Source: CBDUXP01 sp965371225 [NCBI: uncultured bacterium] (GTDB lineage Bacteria; Abyssobacteria; SURF-5; CBDUXP01). From it: DNA of 10,185 nucleotides. This document shows, one piece after another, positions 1-7,055 of the stretch. The position numbers and the translations under genes were made by a program. The DNA lies in the NCBI GenBank assembly GCA_965371225.1, contig CBDUXP010000099.1, positions 1 through 10,185 on the forward strand. Reading direction: 5' to 3'. The number at the start of each line of letters is the position of its first letter. Position 1 is the stretch's first letter. The notes beneath the pieces are model-generated. The model saw only the letters and a list, made by a program, of their open reading frames with translations, made no database searches and was not told the DNA's origin.

Positions 1-729
1 TTCGACGAGTCCCTGGAGATCATCCGCCAGGCCTGGACCCAGGAGACGGTCGAGTTCGACGGGAAGCACTACAGCTTCCACGGGATCAAGCCCCGGCCCC
101 AGCCGATGCAGCAGCCGACCCCCCCCCTGTTCGGCGCCTCCTTCAATCCGGACACGATCAAGTATCAGGCGATGAAGAAGATGAACCTGATCTTCACACC
201 CATCGGGGCCCTGCCGGAATCCGTCGCGGAGTACCGCGCCATCCTGAAAGCCGATGGCGAGGACCCCGACGCGTACCGCATCGGCGGACTGGTCTTCGTG
301 TACGTGCACGAGGATCGCGAGCAGGCGTACGCGGAGTTCGCCGATCCGTGCATGTGGTATTACCGCACCCTCGCCGGCCTCGTCCCCGCGCGCCTGTATG
401 GGCCGACGGACGAGTTCTACCGCACGCTCAGCGGCAGCCTCACCGAAATGGTGGCGGGCTACGACAGCGGTGAGCTGTCGTTCAAGGACATCGTCGAGCA
501 GGGGCCGAGCAGCCATGCTTTTCTCGTGGGCGACCCCGAAACGGTGACGCAGAAGCTGAAGACCCTGCTGGACATGTATGAGGGCCTGACGGACGTCATG
601 TGCTGGACACGGCTCGGCGGCCTGGATCACACGAAAGTCATGCACTCCATGGACCTGTTCGTGAACAAGGTCACGCCCGCCGTCAAGCACGCGCCCGCCT
701 CGCCGGCCCCCGCCGGGCCGCCCGCCTAG
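1..729 (+). CDS. LLM-class flavin-dependent oxidoreductase (luciferase-like), 5'-truncated
   Basis: The reading frame is open from base 1, so the start lies upstream of the window; 242 C-terminal residues remain of a family that is usually about 330-380. The segment reading FDESLEIIRQAW, then a Phe-Asp-Gly-Lys-His-Tyr stretch, then a KPRPQP turn and a PPLFGAS strand is the usual order in the second half of bacterial luciferase-like (PF00296) enzymes. Near the C-terminus, FLVGDPETVTQKL is the typical 'G(D/T)PE-V' helix start. These enzymes are cytoplasmic and use FMN or F420; the cofactor and substrate cannot be told here because the N-terminal half is missing. The last ~15 residues are a Pro/Ala tail. 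A run of nine C lies at 119-127 inside the gene. The next gene starts 84 nt downstream with no obvious promoter, so co-transcription is possible. Confidence 0.85.
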   Translation, partial: FDESLEIIRQAWTQETVEFDGKHYSFHGIKPRPQPMQQPTPPLFGASFNPDTIKYQAMKKMNLIFTPIGALPESVAEYRAILKADGEDPDAYRIGGLVFVYVHEDREQAYAEFADPCMWYYRTLAGLVPARLYGPTDEFYRTLSGSLTEMVAGYDSGELSFKDIVEQGPSSHAFLVGDPETVTQKLKTLLDMYEGLTDVMCWTRLGGLDHTKVMHSMDLFVNKVTPAVKHAPASPAPAGPPA

Positions 730-813
730 CACCTTTAGCTGAATCGCGCGCCGCGACCGCGCGCGCCGGCCGATGCGTTGGCAGTCACGCGCAACCTGTG
801 GGAGACTATTCTT

Positions 814-1980
814 ATGCGTCTCGTGTACCTGGATGCCAACGCCACCACGCCCGTGCCCGACCCGGTGCTGGAGGCGATGCTGCCGTTCCTCCAGGGGCGG
901 TTTGGGAACCCCAGCAGCGGACATGTTCTGGGCCGCGAGGCGCACGACGCCATGGAGACCGCGCGGGAGCAGGTCGCGGGGTTGCTCGGCTGCCGGTCGC
1001 ACGACGTCAGCTTCACCGCGGGAGGCACCGAGGCGAACAACACCGCCCTCTATGCCTGGCTCGCCCAGGCGCCGGCGAAGCGCCACATGGTCATCAGCGC
1101 CGTAGAGCATGCGAGTGTGCTCGAGTTTGCCGCGGCGCACGAGCGGTTGGGTTACGAGATCACCCGCGTCCCCGTGGACGGGGAATGCCGCCTCGATCCG
1201 GCCGCGGTCGCCGACGCCCTCCGGCCGGACACGGTCTGCGCCGCGATCATGTGGGCGAACAACGAAACCGGCGTGGTCAACCCCATCGCCGACATTGCCG
1301 ACCGCTGCCGGGCGGCCGGGGTGCCGCTGCACGTGGACGCGGTCCAGGTGGCGGGCAAGGTGCCCCTGCGCGTGCGCGACGTGGCCATCGATTCCCTGGC
1401 CATCGCCGGCCATAAGATGTACGCGCCCAAGGGGACCGGCGCGCTCTACTTGCGGAGCGGCCGCCGCTACCGTCCCCTCATGTGGGGCGGCAACCAGGAG
1501 CACGGGCGCCGCGCGGGCACGGAGAACGTCGCCGGCATCGTGGCCCTCGGCGCCGCCGCTGCGTTAGTCGAACGCGAACTGGCGACGGAACCCGCGCGCC
1601 AGGCGGCGCTCCGGCAGCAGCTCGAACGGCGGCTCGTCGAAGCGGAGCCCCAGCTGCGCCTCCACGGAGCGGCGGCGGAGCGTCTCGGCAACACGAGCAG
1701 TTTTCACGTCCCCAATCTGGAAGGGGAAGCGATGGTGCGCTTGCTGAGCGAGGTGGGTATCTGCGTCAGCACCGGCGCCGCGTGCGAGGCGGGCACGGGC
1801 GAACCGTCGCACGTGATGCAGGCCATGGGCCTGACGAAGGAGGCGGCCCACGGCGCGCTGCGCGTGAGCCTCGGGCGTTCCACGGGAGCGGAGGACATTG
1901 CGGCGTTCTGCGACGCGCTGCCGGCGGTGGTCGCGCGGCTGCGGGCAATCATCCCGGCCGTGCCGGCGGCAACGGCCTAG
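814..1980 (+). CDS. Cysteine desulfurase (NifS/IscS-type, class V aminotransferase fold)
   Basis: A 388-residue PLP enzyme of the family that takes sulfur from L-cysteine, giving alanine and an enzyme persulfide for Fe-S cluster or thio-cofactor synthesis in the cytoplasm. The N-terminus VYLDANATTPV matches the family's opening 'YLD-AATTP' strand, and FTAGGTEANN is the PLP phosphate-binding loop. HVDAVQ carries the Asp that contacts the pyridine nitrogen. The Schiff-base lysine is K201 in HKMYAPKGTG and the catalytic cysteine is C324 in STGAACEAGTGEPSH, close to K206 and C328 of E. coli IscS. I chose ATG 814 because GGAG (801-804) lies 9 nt upstream and the conserved strand begins right after it; an in-frame TTG at 778 would add 12 unconserved residues. 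The spacing and loop length suggest group I (IscS/NifS) rather than SufS, but no iscU, iscA or iscR is nearby, so the sulfur acceptor is unknown. The 'CEAGTG' after the catalytic Cys differs from the common 'CTSASL/CTSGSL'. Confidence 0.92.
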   Translation: MRLVYLDANATTPVPDPVLEAMLPFLQGRFGNPSSGHVLGREAHDAMETAREQVAGLLGCRSHDVSFTAGGTEANNTALYAWLAQAPAKRHMVISAVEHASVLEFAAAHERLGYEITRVPVDGECRLDPAAVADALRPDTVCAAIMWANNETGVVNPIADIADRCRAAGVPLHVDAVQVAGKVPLRVRDVAIDSLAIAGHKMYAPKGTGALYLRSGRRYRPLMWGGNQEHGRRAGTENVAGIVALGAAAALVERELATEPARQAALRQQLERRLVEAEPQLRLHGAAAERLGNTSSFHVPNLEGEAMVRLLSEVGICVSTGAACEAGTGEPSHVMQAMGLTKEAAHGALRVSLGRSTGAEDIAAFCDALPAVVARLRAIIPAVPAATA

Positions 1981-2002
1981 GCCCGAGTCGCAAGGGGGAC
2001 CT

Positions 2003-2452
2003 ATGTTGGACCGGAAGAAAGTCAAAGTGTTCACGCTCGCCGAGGCGAACCGCCTCTTGCCGGGCCTGCGGCGCGCGCTCGGCGAACTGCGGCAGATTCG
2101 CGGGGAGATGCTGCGGCTGCAGGCGAGGCTCGAGGTGCTCCACCTGTTGCACGGGGACGCGGTGCGCGAACCGGGGAACGTGGATTACCACGAGTATCTG
2201 GCGCAGCGCCGCAACCTGCGTGGGCTCGTGCGCGCGTTCAACGACGTGGTCGAAGAAATGACCCGCACCGGGGCCGTGCTCAAGGATCCCGACCGGGGGT
2301 TGGTCGATTTCTACGGTGAGCTCAACGGGGACATCGTCTTTCTCTGTTGGCAGTCCAGCGAAGAGCGGATCGGGTTCTGGCACCCCATCGACGGTGGCTT
2401 TGCCGCGCGCCGCCCGCTCGGCACCATCGAGTTCCCCGGCCGGGACGACTAG
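2003..2452 (+). CDS. DUF2203 family protein
   Basis: A 149-residue soluble protein without signal peptide or membrane segment. It begins KVFTLAEANRLLPGLRRAL, the family's 'FT-EAN-LLP' opening, followed by a long amphipathic and probably coiled-coil helix (roughly residues 20-50). The C-terminal half carries the family's diagnostic block: a KDPDRGLVDFYGEL segment, then FLCWQSSEERIGFWH, then a GFAARRPL ending. The function of DUF2203 is not established, and I do not assign one. ATG 2003 is chosen because AGGGGGAC lies just upstream (1993-2000). The 22-nt gap after the cysteine desulfurase gene suggests one transcript. Downstream, the palindromic CGCGCG-N6-CGCGCG at 2453-2470 could fold but has no T-tract. 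Confidence 0.85.
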   Translation: MLDRKKVKVFTLAEANRLLPGLRRALGELRQIRGEMLRLQARLEVLHLLHGDAVREPGNVDYHEYLAQRRNLRGLVRAFNDVVEEMTRTGAVLKDPDRGLVDFYGELNGDIVFLCWQSSEERIGFWHPIDGGFAARRPLGTIEFPGRDD

Positions 2453-2489
2453 CGCGCGTCGTCCCGCGCGACACCGTCGCCCCGCTCCG

Positions 2490-2518
2490 TTGACCGGGTT
2501 TGGGGCCGGTGCTAGACT
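2490..2518 (+). promoter_or_regulatory. Sigma70-type promoter for tRNA-Val
   Basis: TTGACC (2490-2495) and TAGACT (2513-2518) are separated by 17 nt, the ideal spacing. The -10 box ends 12 nt before the first base of the tRNA, so transcription would start just upstream of the mature 5' end. Both hexamers are close to consensus and almost identical to the promoter in front of the cobalamin riboswitch, which supports the call. No other promoter is evident before thrS, so it may also drive the thrS operon. Confidence 0.75.
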
Positions 2519-2530
2519 GCCAAATTCGCT

Positions 2531-2604
<74 letters not shown>

Positions 2605-2765
2605 CCCACGCTGGAGAGCGAGACCGGCTCCCGCCGCCCCGCTAGGGCCCGGGGGCCGGAGACACCGCACACGACACTGGAGGGGCGGCGCATGCGTCGC
2701 CCGTGCCTGTCGGCACCTGGGGTGCGGCGCGGGCGCCGGGCCCGGGCGCCACGAAGGAGGACCAC
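2605..2765 (+). other. GC-rich thrS leader with consecutive hairpins
   Basis: This stretch between tRNA-Val and thrS has no convincing ORF. It holds a stem GGGCGGCG/CGTCGCCC with loop CATG (2683-2702, 8 pairs including one G-T). A second stem, GTGCC/GGCAC with loop TGTC, follows directly (2703-2716). A GGCGCC...GGCGCC palindromic element (2732-2750) ends a few bases before the Shine-Dalgarno AAGGAGG at 2754-2760. No T-tract follows any stem, so none looks like a classical intrinsic terminator. The region may be a processed spacer of a tRNA-thrS transcript or a structured 5' UTR; the sequence alone cannot decide. I do not see a T-box. Confidence 0.4.
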
Positions 2766-4718
2766 ATGAGTGCTGCGAGCGAATACGTTGTGACCCTACC
2801 CGATGGCTCCACCCGGACGGTGGCCGCGGGCACGACGTATGCCGACCTCGCGGCGGGGATCGGCCGCAGCCTGGCGCGCGACGCGCTCGTGGCGAAGATC
2901 GACGGGGCGACGCTGGTGGACCTGGACCGGGAAATCGACCACGACGGCCCCGTGGCGCTCTGCACCTTCGATTCCCCGGAGGGCGAAGAGGTGTTTCGCC
3001 ACAGTTCCGCCCACCTGATGGCGCTGGCGATCCACGAGATGTTTCCCGAGAGCAAATTCGGCGTCGGGCCGGCCGTCGCCAATGGCTTCTACTACGACAT
3101 CGACCGGCCGGGCGGCTTCACCGAGAGCGACCTGGAAGCGCTCGAGCAGAAGATGAATGCCCTGGTGAAAGGGAAGCACCCGTTCGCGCGCGAAGTCATG
3201 TCCCGCGACGACGCCCTGCGCCACTTTCAGGAGATTGGCGACCAGTACAAGGTGGAACTCCTGGAGGCGATCCCGCCGGATGAAGAGGTGACCTTCTACA
3301 CCGTCGGGTCGTTCGTGGACCTCTGTCGCGGGCCGCACGTGCCCCACACGGGCGCCATCAAGGCGTTCAAGCTCACGAGCCTCGCCGGCGCGTACTGGCG
3401 CGGGGATGAGCACAACGTCATGCTCGCGCGCATCTACGGCACCAGCTTTCCGAAGAAGTCCCTGCTGGACGGACATCTGCAGCGGCTGGAAGAGGCGAAG
3501 AAGCGCGACCACCGCCGCATCGGCAAGGACCTGGGCTTGTTCAGTTTCCATCCGGAAGCGCCGGGGTTCCCGTTCCTGCATCCCAATGGCACGATCGTGT
3601 GGAACGCCCTGATGGACTATTGGCGGGAGCTGCACCGGGACGCGGGGTACGAGGAAATCCGGACGCCCATGATGCTCAACGAGGAACTCTGGCATCGGAG
3701 CGGGCACTGGGAGAATTACCGGGAGCACATGTACTTCACCGCGATCGATGACCAGACGTACGCCGTGAAGCCCATGAACTGTCCCGGCTGCAACCTCATC
3801 TACCAGGACCTGCGGCACAGCTACCGCGAGCTACCCCTGCGCCGCGCCGAACTGGGCGTCGTGCATCGCCACGAGATGAGCGGCGTGCTGCACGGCCTCT
3901 TCCGCGTGCGGATGTTCACCATCGACGACGCCCACATCTACTGCATGCCGGAGCAGCTCACGGACGAGATCCTCGGGGTCATGGCGATGGCGGATCGCTT
4001 CTACTCCACCTTCGGCTTCCCGTACCACGTGGAGCTGAGCACGCGGCCCGAGAAGTCCATCGGCTCGGACGCCATGTGGGAAGCTGCAGAAGAGGCGCTC
4101 CGGGACGCGCTCGAACGCAACGGAACGGTCTACGAACTCAACGAGGGTGACGGCGCCTTCTACGGGCCGAAGATCGACTTCCACATCGAGGACTGCCTGC
4201 AGCGCACTTGGCAGTGCGGCACGATCCAACTGGATTTCACGATGCCCGAACGGTTCGATCTCACGTACGTGGGCGCGGACAACGAACGGCATCGGCCCGT
4301 CATGGTGCACCGCGCGATCTTCGGCAGCGTGGAACGCTTCCTCGGCATCCTGATCGAACATTGCGCGGGACTCTTCCCCACGTGGCTCGCGCCCGTGCAA
4401 GCCATCGTGCTGCCGGTCAGCGCCAAGTTCCTGACGTACGCGCAGGGAGTGGCCGACGCCGGCCGGCACGCGGGGCTGCGCGTGCACGTGGATGATCGGG
4501 ACGAGAAGCTGGGCGCGAAGATCAGCCGCGCGCGCCTGCAGAAGATCCCGTACATGCTGGTCGTCGGCGAACGGGAACAGGAGGCGGGCACCGTCGCGGT
4601 GCGCTACCACGGGACCGAGCAGCTCGGCGTGTGGCCGACGGCGGCGTGGCAGGAAGCCGTGTGCGCCGCGGTGGCGGAGCGCCGGCCGGACGATGGGCTG
4701 GCGGCACGCGATGGCTAA
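2766..4718 (+). CDS. thrS: Threonine--tRNA ligase (ThrRS)
   Basis: A 650-residue class II aminoacyl-tRNA synthetase, the usual bacterial length, which charges tRNA-Thr in the cytoplasm. All domains are present in order. A TGS domain spans about residues 5-65. The editing domain carries HSSAH (H79, H83) and CRGPH (C187, H191), the metal-site residues that clear Ser-tRNA-Thr. The catalytic core has the zinc ligands C339 (MNCPGC), H390 (DDAHIY) and H515 (VHRAIFG), matching C334, H385 and H511 of E. coli. Motif 2 (VHRHEMSGVLHGLFRVR) and motif 3 (HRAIFGSVERF) are intact. The C-terminal anticodon-binding domain starts near residue 540. ATG 2766 has a strong AAGGAGG 5 nt upstream and directly precedes the TGS domain. 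Unlike many bacteria, infC-rpmI-rplT do not follow; instead a small zinc-finger gene overlaps the last 8 nt. Confidence 0.98.
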   Translation: MSAASEYVVTLPDGSTRTVAAGTTYADLAAGIGRSLARDALVAKIDGATLVDLDREIDHDGPVALCTFDSPEGEEVFRHSSAHLMALAIHEMFPESKFGVGPAVANGFYYDIDRPGGFTESDLEALEQKMNALVKGKHPFAREVMSRDDALRHFQEIGDQYKVELLEAIPPDEEVTFYTVGSFVDLCRGPHVPHTGAIKAFKLTSLAGAYWRGDEHNVMLARIYGTSFPKKSLLDGHLQRLEEAKKRDHRRIGKDLGLFSFHPEAPGFPFLHPNGTIVWNALMDYWRELHRDAGYEEIRTPMMLNEELWHRSGHWENYREHMYFTAIDDQTYAVKPMNCPGCNLIYQDLRHSYRELPLRRAELGVVHRHEMSGVLHGLFRVRMFTIDDAHIYCMPEQLTDEILGVMAMADRFYSTFGFPYHVELSTRPEKSIGSDAMWEAAEEALRDALERNGTVYELNEGDGAFYGPKIDFHIEDCLQRTWQCGTIQLDFTMPERFDLTYVGADNERHRPVMVHRAIFGSVERFLGILIEHCAGLFPTWLAPVQAIVLPVSAKFLTYAQGVADAGRHAGLRVHVDDRDEKLGAKISRARLQKIPYMLVVGEREQEAGTVAVRYHGTEQLGVWPTAAWQEAVCAAVAERRPDDGLAARDG

Positions 4719-5058
4719 ACCGAAGGCGAGTCGCGTCGCCCGCGTCTGCCTGACCCATCCGGACCGGAATGCGGTTGCGCGCTGCGACCAGTGCGCCAAG
4801 CCCATGTGCGCCACCTGCGTGGTCACCCGCGCCGGTGAACGCTTCTGCAGCGAAGCCTGCGTGACCGCGCGCGAGACCTACCAACAGCGGGAGGAACACA
4901 CACAGCACCGCGGCAAGGCGGAACGCACGAGCCTGGGTGAATGGGCCGTGCGGGCGACCCTGCTCCTGCTGTTCGGCGCAATCCTGTATTATGTACTCGT
5001 GACGCAGCACGTGCGCAGCGTCGGGGACTTCGGGGACATGCTGCGCAGGATGTTCTGA
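4711..5058 (+). CDS. Small B-box-like zinc-finger protein with one membrane helix
   Basis: A 115-residue protein of unknown function. The N-terminal ~50 residues hold regularly spaced metal ligands: C13-x2-H16, C25-x2-C28, C33-x2-C36 and C46-x3-C50. This resembles the B-box/treble-clef zinc fingers found at the N-terminus of many bacterial membrane proteins and probably binds two Zn. A charged Gln/Glu/Lys/Arg-rich linker (about 54-74) leads to one hydrophobic helix (about 79-98), followed by a short basic tail. The finger is most likely cytosolic. The start codon lies inside thrS, with an 8-nt overlap in another frame, so translation is probably coupled to thrS; no good Shine-Dalgarno precedes it. 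The TPR membrane protein follows after 20 nt, suggesting the two act together, but no pathway can be named. Confidence 0.8.
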   Translation: MAKPKASRVARVCLTHPDRNAVARCDQCAKPMCATCVVTRAGERFCSEACVTARETYQQREEHTQHRGKAERTSLGEWAVRATLLLLFGAILYYVLVTQHVRSVGDFGDMLRRMF

Positions 5059-5078
5059 GCGTCGCAGGGAGACCGGAC

Positions 5079-5492
5079 ATGGGCAAGTTTGTCAAATTCG
5101 CCGTCGCGGGGGTCATTCTCCTGGTGATCTACATCGTCTTCAGTACCGCGGGGCTGCGGCGGATGGAGGCCTGGGCGCGCGAGCGGCCCGACACATCGGT
5201 CGGCCAAAGTCTGCCCTACACGTTGGGCAACCTCGCCTACTTCACGTTCCGGTACAGCGTCTGCAAGGACATCTTCGAAGAGAACGTCGCCACGTGGCCG
5301 AACCATCCGAAGAACGCCAGCGCGTACTTCCGGATCGCCATGGCTCTGGAGAAGATGGGGCAATACGGCGAGTCGGTTGCCGCGTACGAAGCCTTCGCCT
5401 TGCGGTATCCGAATGATCCACGGGCGGACTCGGCCCTGAGTCGGGCGGGGAAGATCAAGGCGGTCCAGCTCGACGATCCGTTTGGCGGGTAG
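5079..5492 (+). CDS. Small membrane-anchored TPR protein
   Basis: A 137-residue protein with an N-terminal uncleaved membrane anchor (about residues 4-24, FAVAGVILLVIYIVF). After a linker, about one and a half tetratricopeptide repeats span residues ~62-120. The core AYFRIAMALEKMGQYGESVAAYEAF followed by YPNDPRA is the TPR form seen in periplasmic BamD/CpoB-like scaffolds, suggesting a protein-protein interaction role at the membrane. The chain ends LDDPFGG. ATG 5079 has AGGGAGA (5066-5072) 6 nt upstream. It sits 20 nt after the zinc-finger membrane protein and 27 nt before aroA, so it is probably part of the thrS-aroA transcript. The specific function is unknown. Confidence 0.8.
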   Translation: MGKFVKFAVAGVILLVIYIVFSTAGLRRMEAWARERPDTSVGQSLPYTLGNLAYFTFRYSVCKDIFEENVATWPNHPKNASAYFRIAMALEKMGQYGESVAAYEAFALRYPNDPRADSALSRAGKIKAVQLDDPFGG

Positions 5493-5519
5493 CCGCCCCC
5501 CGGGACATCCCCGCGCCCC

Positions 5520-6851
5520 ATGAGCGGCAGCCTGCCCCCGGCCGGGATTCCGGAGCCGCTCACCGTCCGGCCGGTGGAGACCGTCTCCGGTGCCGTTACC
5601 GTGCCGGGGGACAAGTCCATTTCCCACCGTGCGCTTTTCTGCGGCGCGCTCGCCGACGGCGTCACCCGCGTGACCGGCTGGCTTTCGGCGGAGGACTGCC
5701 AGGCGTCGTTGGCCGCCGTGCGCGCGCTCGGCGCGGAGGTGGAGTGGGACGGCGCCGACCGGCTCGTCATTCACGGCGCGGGCCGCCTGACCGCTGCCGG
5801 GCCGCTGACGCTCGACTGCGGGAACTCCGGCACCACCATGCGCCTGCTGCTCGGCCTGGTGGCCGGCCAAGCTATTCCGCATCCCGTCACCCTCGCGGGG
5901 GACGCGTCGCTCACGCGGCGGCCCATGGAACGGGTGGTGAGCCCGTTGCGGGAGATGGGCGCCGTGGCGGAGAGCAGCGGCGGGCGGCCGCCGGTGGTCG
6001 TACGCGGCGAACGGCTGCACGCGACGCTCTACCGGTCGCCCATCGCCAGCGCGCAAGTGAAGTCCGCCGTGCTGTTCGCGGGGCTCACGTGCGAGGGCGC
6101 GACCACCGTGATCGAGCCCGCGCCGTCGCGGGATCACACGGAGCGCATGCTGCGCGCGTTCGGGGTTCCGGTCGAACAGGACGGAACGACGGTTCGCCTG
6201 ACCGGCCCGGCGACGTTGACCGCCACGGACCTGGACATCCCCGGGGACATTTCGTCCGCTGCGTTTCCCCTGTGCGCCGCCGCCGGCCGGCCGGGCTGGC
6301 GCGTGTCCGTATCCGGGTGCGGCTGCAACCCGACGCGCACGGGAATTCTGGAGGTGTTGCAGGCCATGGGCTGCACGGTCGAACGCGAAGCGAACGGCGA
6401 CGAGGACGCGTGGGAGCCGCGCGCGACCGTCACGGTCACGGGCCCGGAGCGGCTGACGGCCACCACGGTCGAGGGCACCGTCGCGCTCAGTGCGATGGAC
6501 GAGCTGCCGATGGTCGCGGTCCTCGCTACGCAGGCGCACGGGCGCACGCACATCAAGGACGCACAGGAATTGCGGGTGAAGGAGAGTGACCGCATCGACC
6601 AGGTGGTGCGCGCGCTCGCAGCATGCGGCGTCACCATCGAGGGAACCGAGGACGGATTCGCGATCGACGGACCGCAACAGTTCCACGGGGGCGTGGTCGA
6701 GAGCGACGGTGATCACCGCATCGCCATGAGCATGGCCGTCGCCGCGCTGTGGAGCGACGGCCCCATCACGATTCACGGCACGGCGTGCATCGCCACCAGC
6801 TTCCCCACCTTTCTCGACGTGCTCCGCACCATCGCGCCCGGCAGCGTGTAA
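5520..6851 (+). CDS. aroA: 3-phosphoshikimate 1-carboxyvinyltransferase (EPSP synthase)
   Basis: This 443-residue enzyme transfers the enolpyruvyl group of PEP to shikimate-3-phosphate, the sixth step of the shikimate pathway in the cytoplasm. The signatures are intact: PGDKSISHR (K32), CGNSGTTMRLLLG (G101-G104), LTRRPMERV, and SAQVKSAVLFAGL (S177-K181). Further on come RDHTERM (R204-E208), PGDISSAAF, NPTRTG (N270-R273), DELPMVAVLATQA (D327), KESDRI (E355) and DHRIAMS. GDK-S, S-A-Q-x-K, R-x-H-x-E and N-x-T-R together are the motif set of class II EPSP synthases, and the sequence resembles the Bacillus type more than E. coli AroA. Position G104 keeps glycine, where the CP4 enzyme has alanine. 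The start is tentative: ATG 5520 begins about 13 residues before the first strand, and the nearest GGGA (5502-5505) is 14 nt away, so translation may be weak or coupled to the TPR gene. Confidence 0.96.
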   Translation: MSGSLPPAGIPEPLTVRPVETVSGAVTVPGDKSISHRALFCGALADGVTRVTGWLSAEDCQASLAAVRALGAEVEWDGADRLVIHGAGRLTAAGPLTLDCGNSGTTMRLLLGLVAGQAIPHPVTLAGDASLTRRPMERVVSPLREMGAVAESSGGRPPVVVRGERLHATLYRSPIASAQVKSAVLFAGLTCEGATTVIEPAPSRDHTERMLRAFGVPVEQDGTTVRLTGPATLTATDLDIPGDISSAAFPLCAAAGRPGWRVSVSGCGCNPTRTGILEVLQAMGCTVEREANGDEDAWEPRATVTVTGPERLTATTVEGTVALSAMDELPMVAVLATQAHGRTHIKDAQELRVKESDRIDQVVRALAACGVTIEGTEDGFAIDGPQQFHGGVVESDGDHRIAMSMAVAALWSDGPITIHGTACIATSFPTFLDVLRTIAPGSV

Positions 6852-6856
6852 TTTCG

Positions 6857-6953
6857 AACCACCAAGACACCACGGACACCGAGAGGCTGATACGCCGCCC
6901 TCGCGCAATGACCGGGGGTGTCTTTCCTTCGTGTCCTTCGTGCCTTGGTGGTT
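6857..6953. repeat. Long imperfect inverted repeat (dispersed CACCAAGACAC-type element)
   Basis: The left arm at 6857-6880 starts AACCACCAAGACACC. The right arm at 6930-6953 ends CGTGCCTTGGTGGTT. Read as complements, they match at 20 of 24 positions, enclosing a 49-nt centre. The element lies 6 nt after the aroA stop codon in a non-coding gap. Its arms are of a kind I recognise from many GC-rich and environmental genomes, where it recurs between genes and yields spurious short ORFs. No transposase or target-site duplication is visible. As RNA it would form a long hairpin after aroA and might act as a transcript end or stabiliser, which is inference. Confidence 0.8.
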
Positions 6954-7022
6954 GAGGTCTCTTGGCGTTCGTGGCGGCCGGGCGGCTTGGCGGTTGAATT
7001 CCCTGTCGGGCGCACGCCGCGA

Positions 7023-7028
7023 TAGAAT
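7023..7028 (+). promoter_or_regulatory. Putative -10 box for ridA
   Basis: TAGAAT is one base from the TATAAT consensus and lies 27 nt before the ridA start codon. It resembles the two TAGACT -10 boxes elsewhere in the window. The -35 side is poor: TTCCCT (6999-7004) is at 18 nt and TTGAAT (6994-6999) is too far at 23 nt. The call rests mainly on the -10 box and the position. Confidence 0.4.
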
Positions 7029-7055
7029 CCCCGGAGCCAGGGAAGGAGCCGCATC

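Noticed and set aside
778-813. TTG 778 as the start of the cysteine desulfurase, and a promoter with TTGGCA at 778-783
   Set aside because: ATG 814 has an SD at GGAG 801-804 and fits the family's N-terminus; the extra residues are unconserved, and no -10 box lies at a usable distance from TTGGCA.
2453-2470. CGCGCG-N6-CGCGCG palindrome after the DUF2203 gene as a terminator
   Set aside because: The stem is short, self-complementary by GC repetition and has no T-tract; such sequences are common in DNA of this composition.
2605-2765. T-box riboswitch in front of thrS
   Set aside because: No T-box sequence or specifier/antiterminator arrangement can be made out; only GC-rich hairpins are visible.
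3831-4826. A 331-codon - strand frame opposite thrS
   Set aside because: Shadow of thrS; no start context or family signature.
6749-6955. A 68-codon + strand frame across the end of aroA and the inverted repeat
   Set aside because: It overlaps the aroA 3' end and is made largely of the repeat arms, a known source of spurious short predictions.
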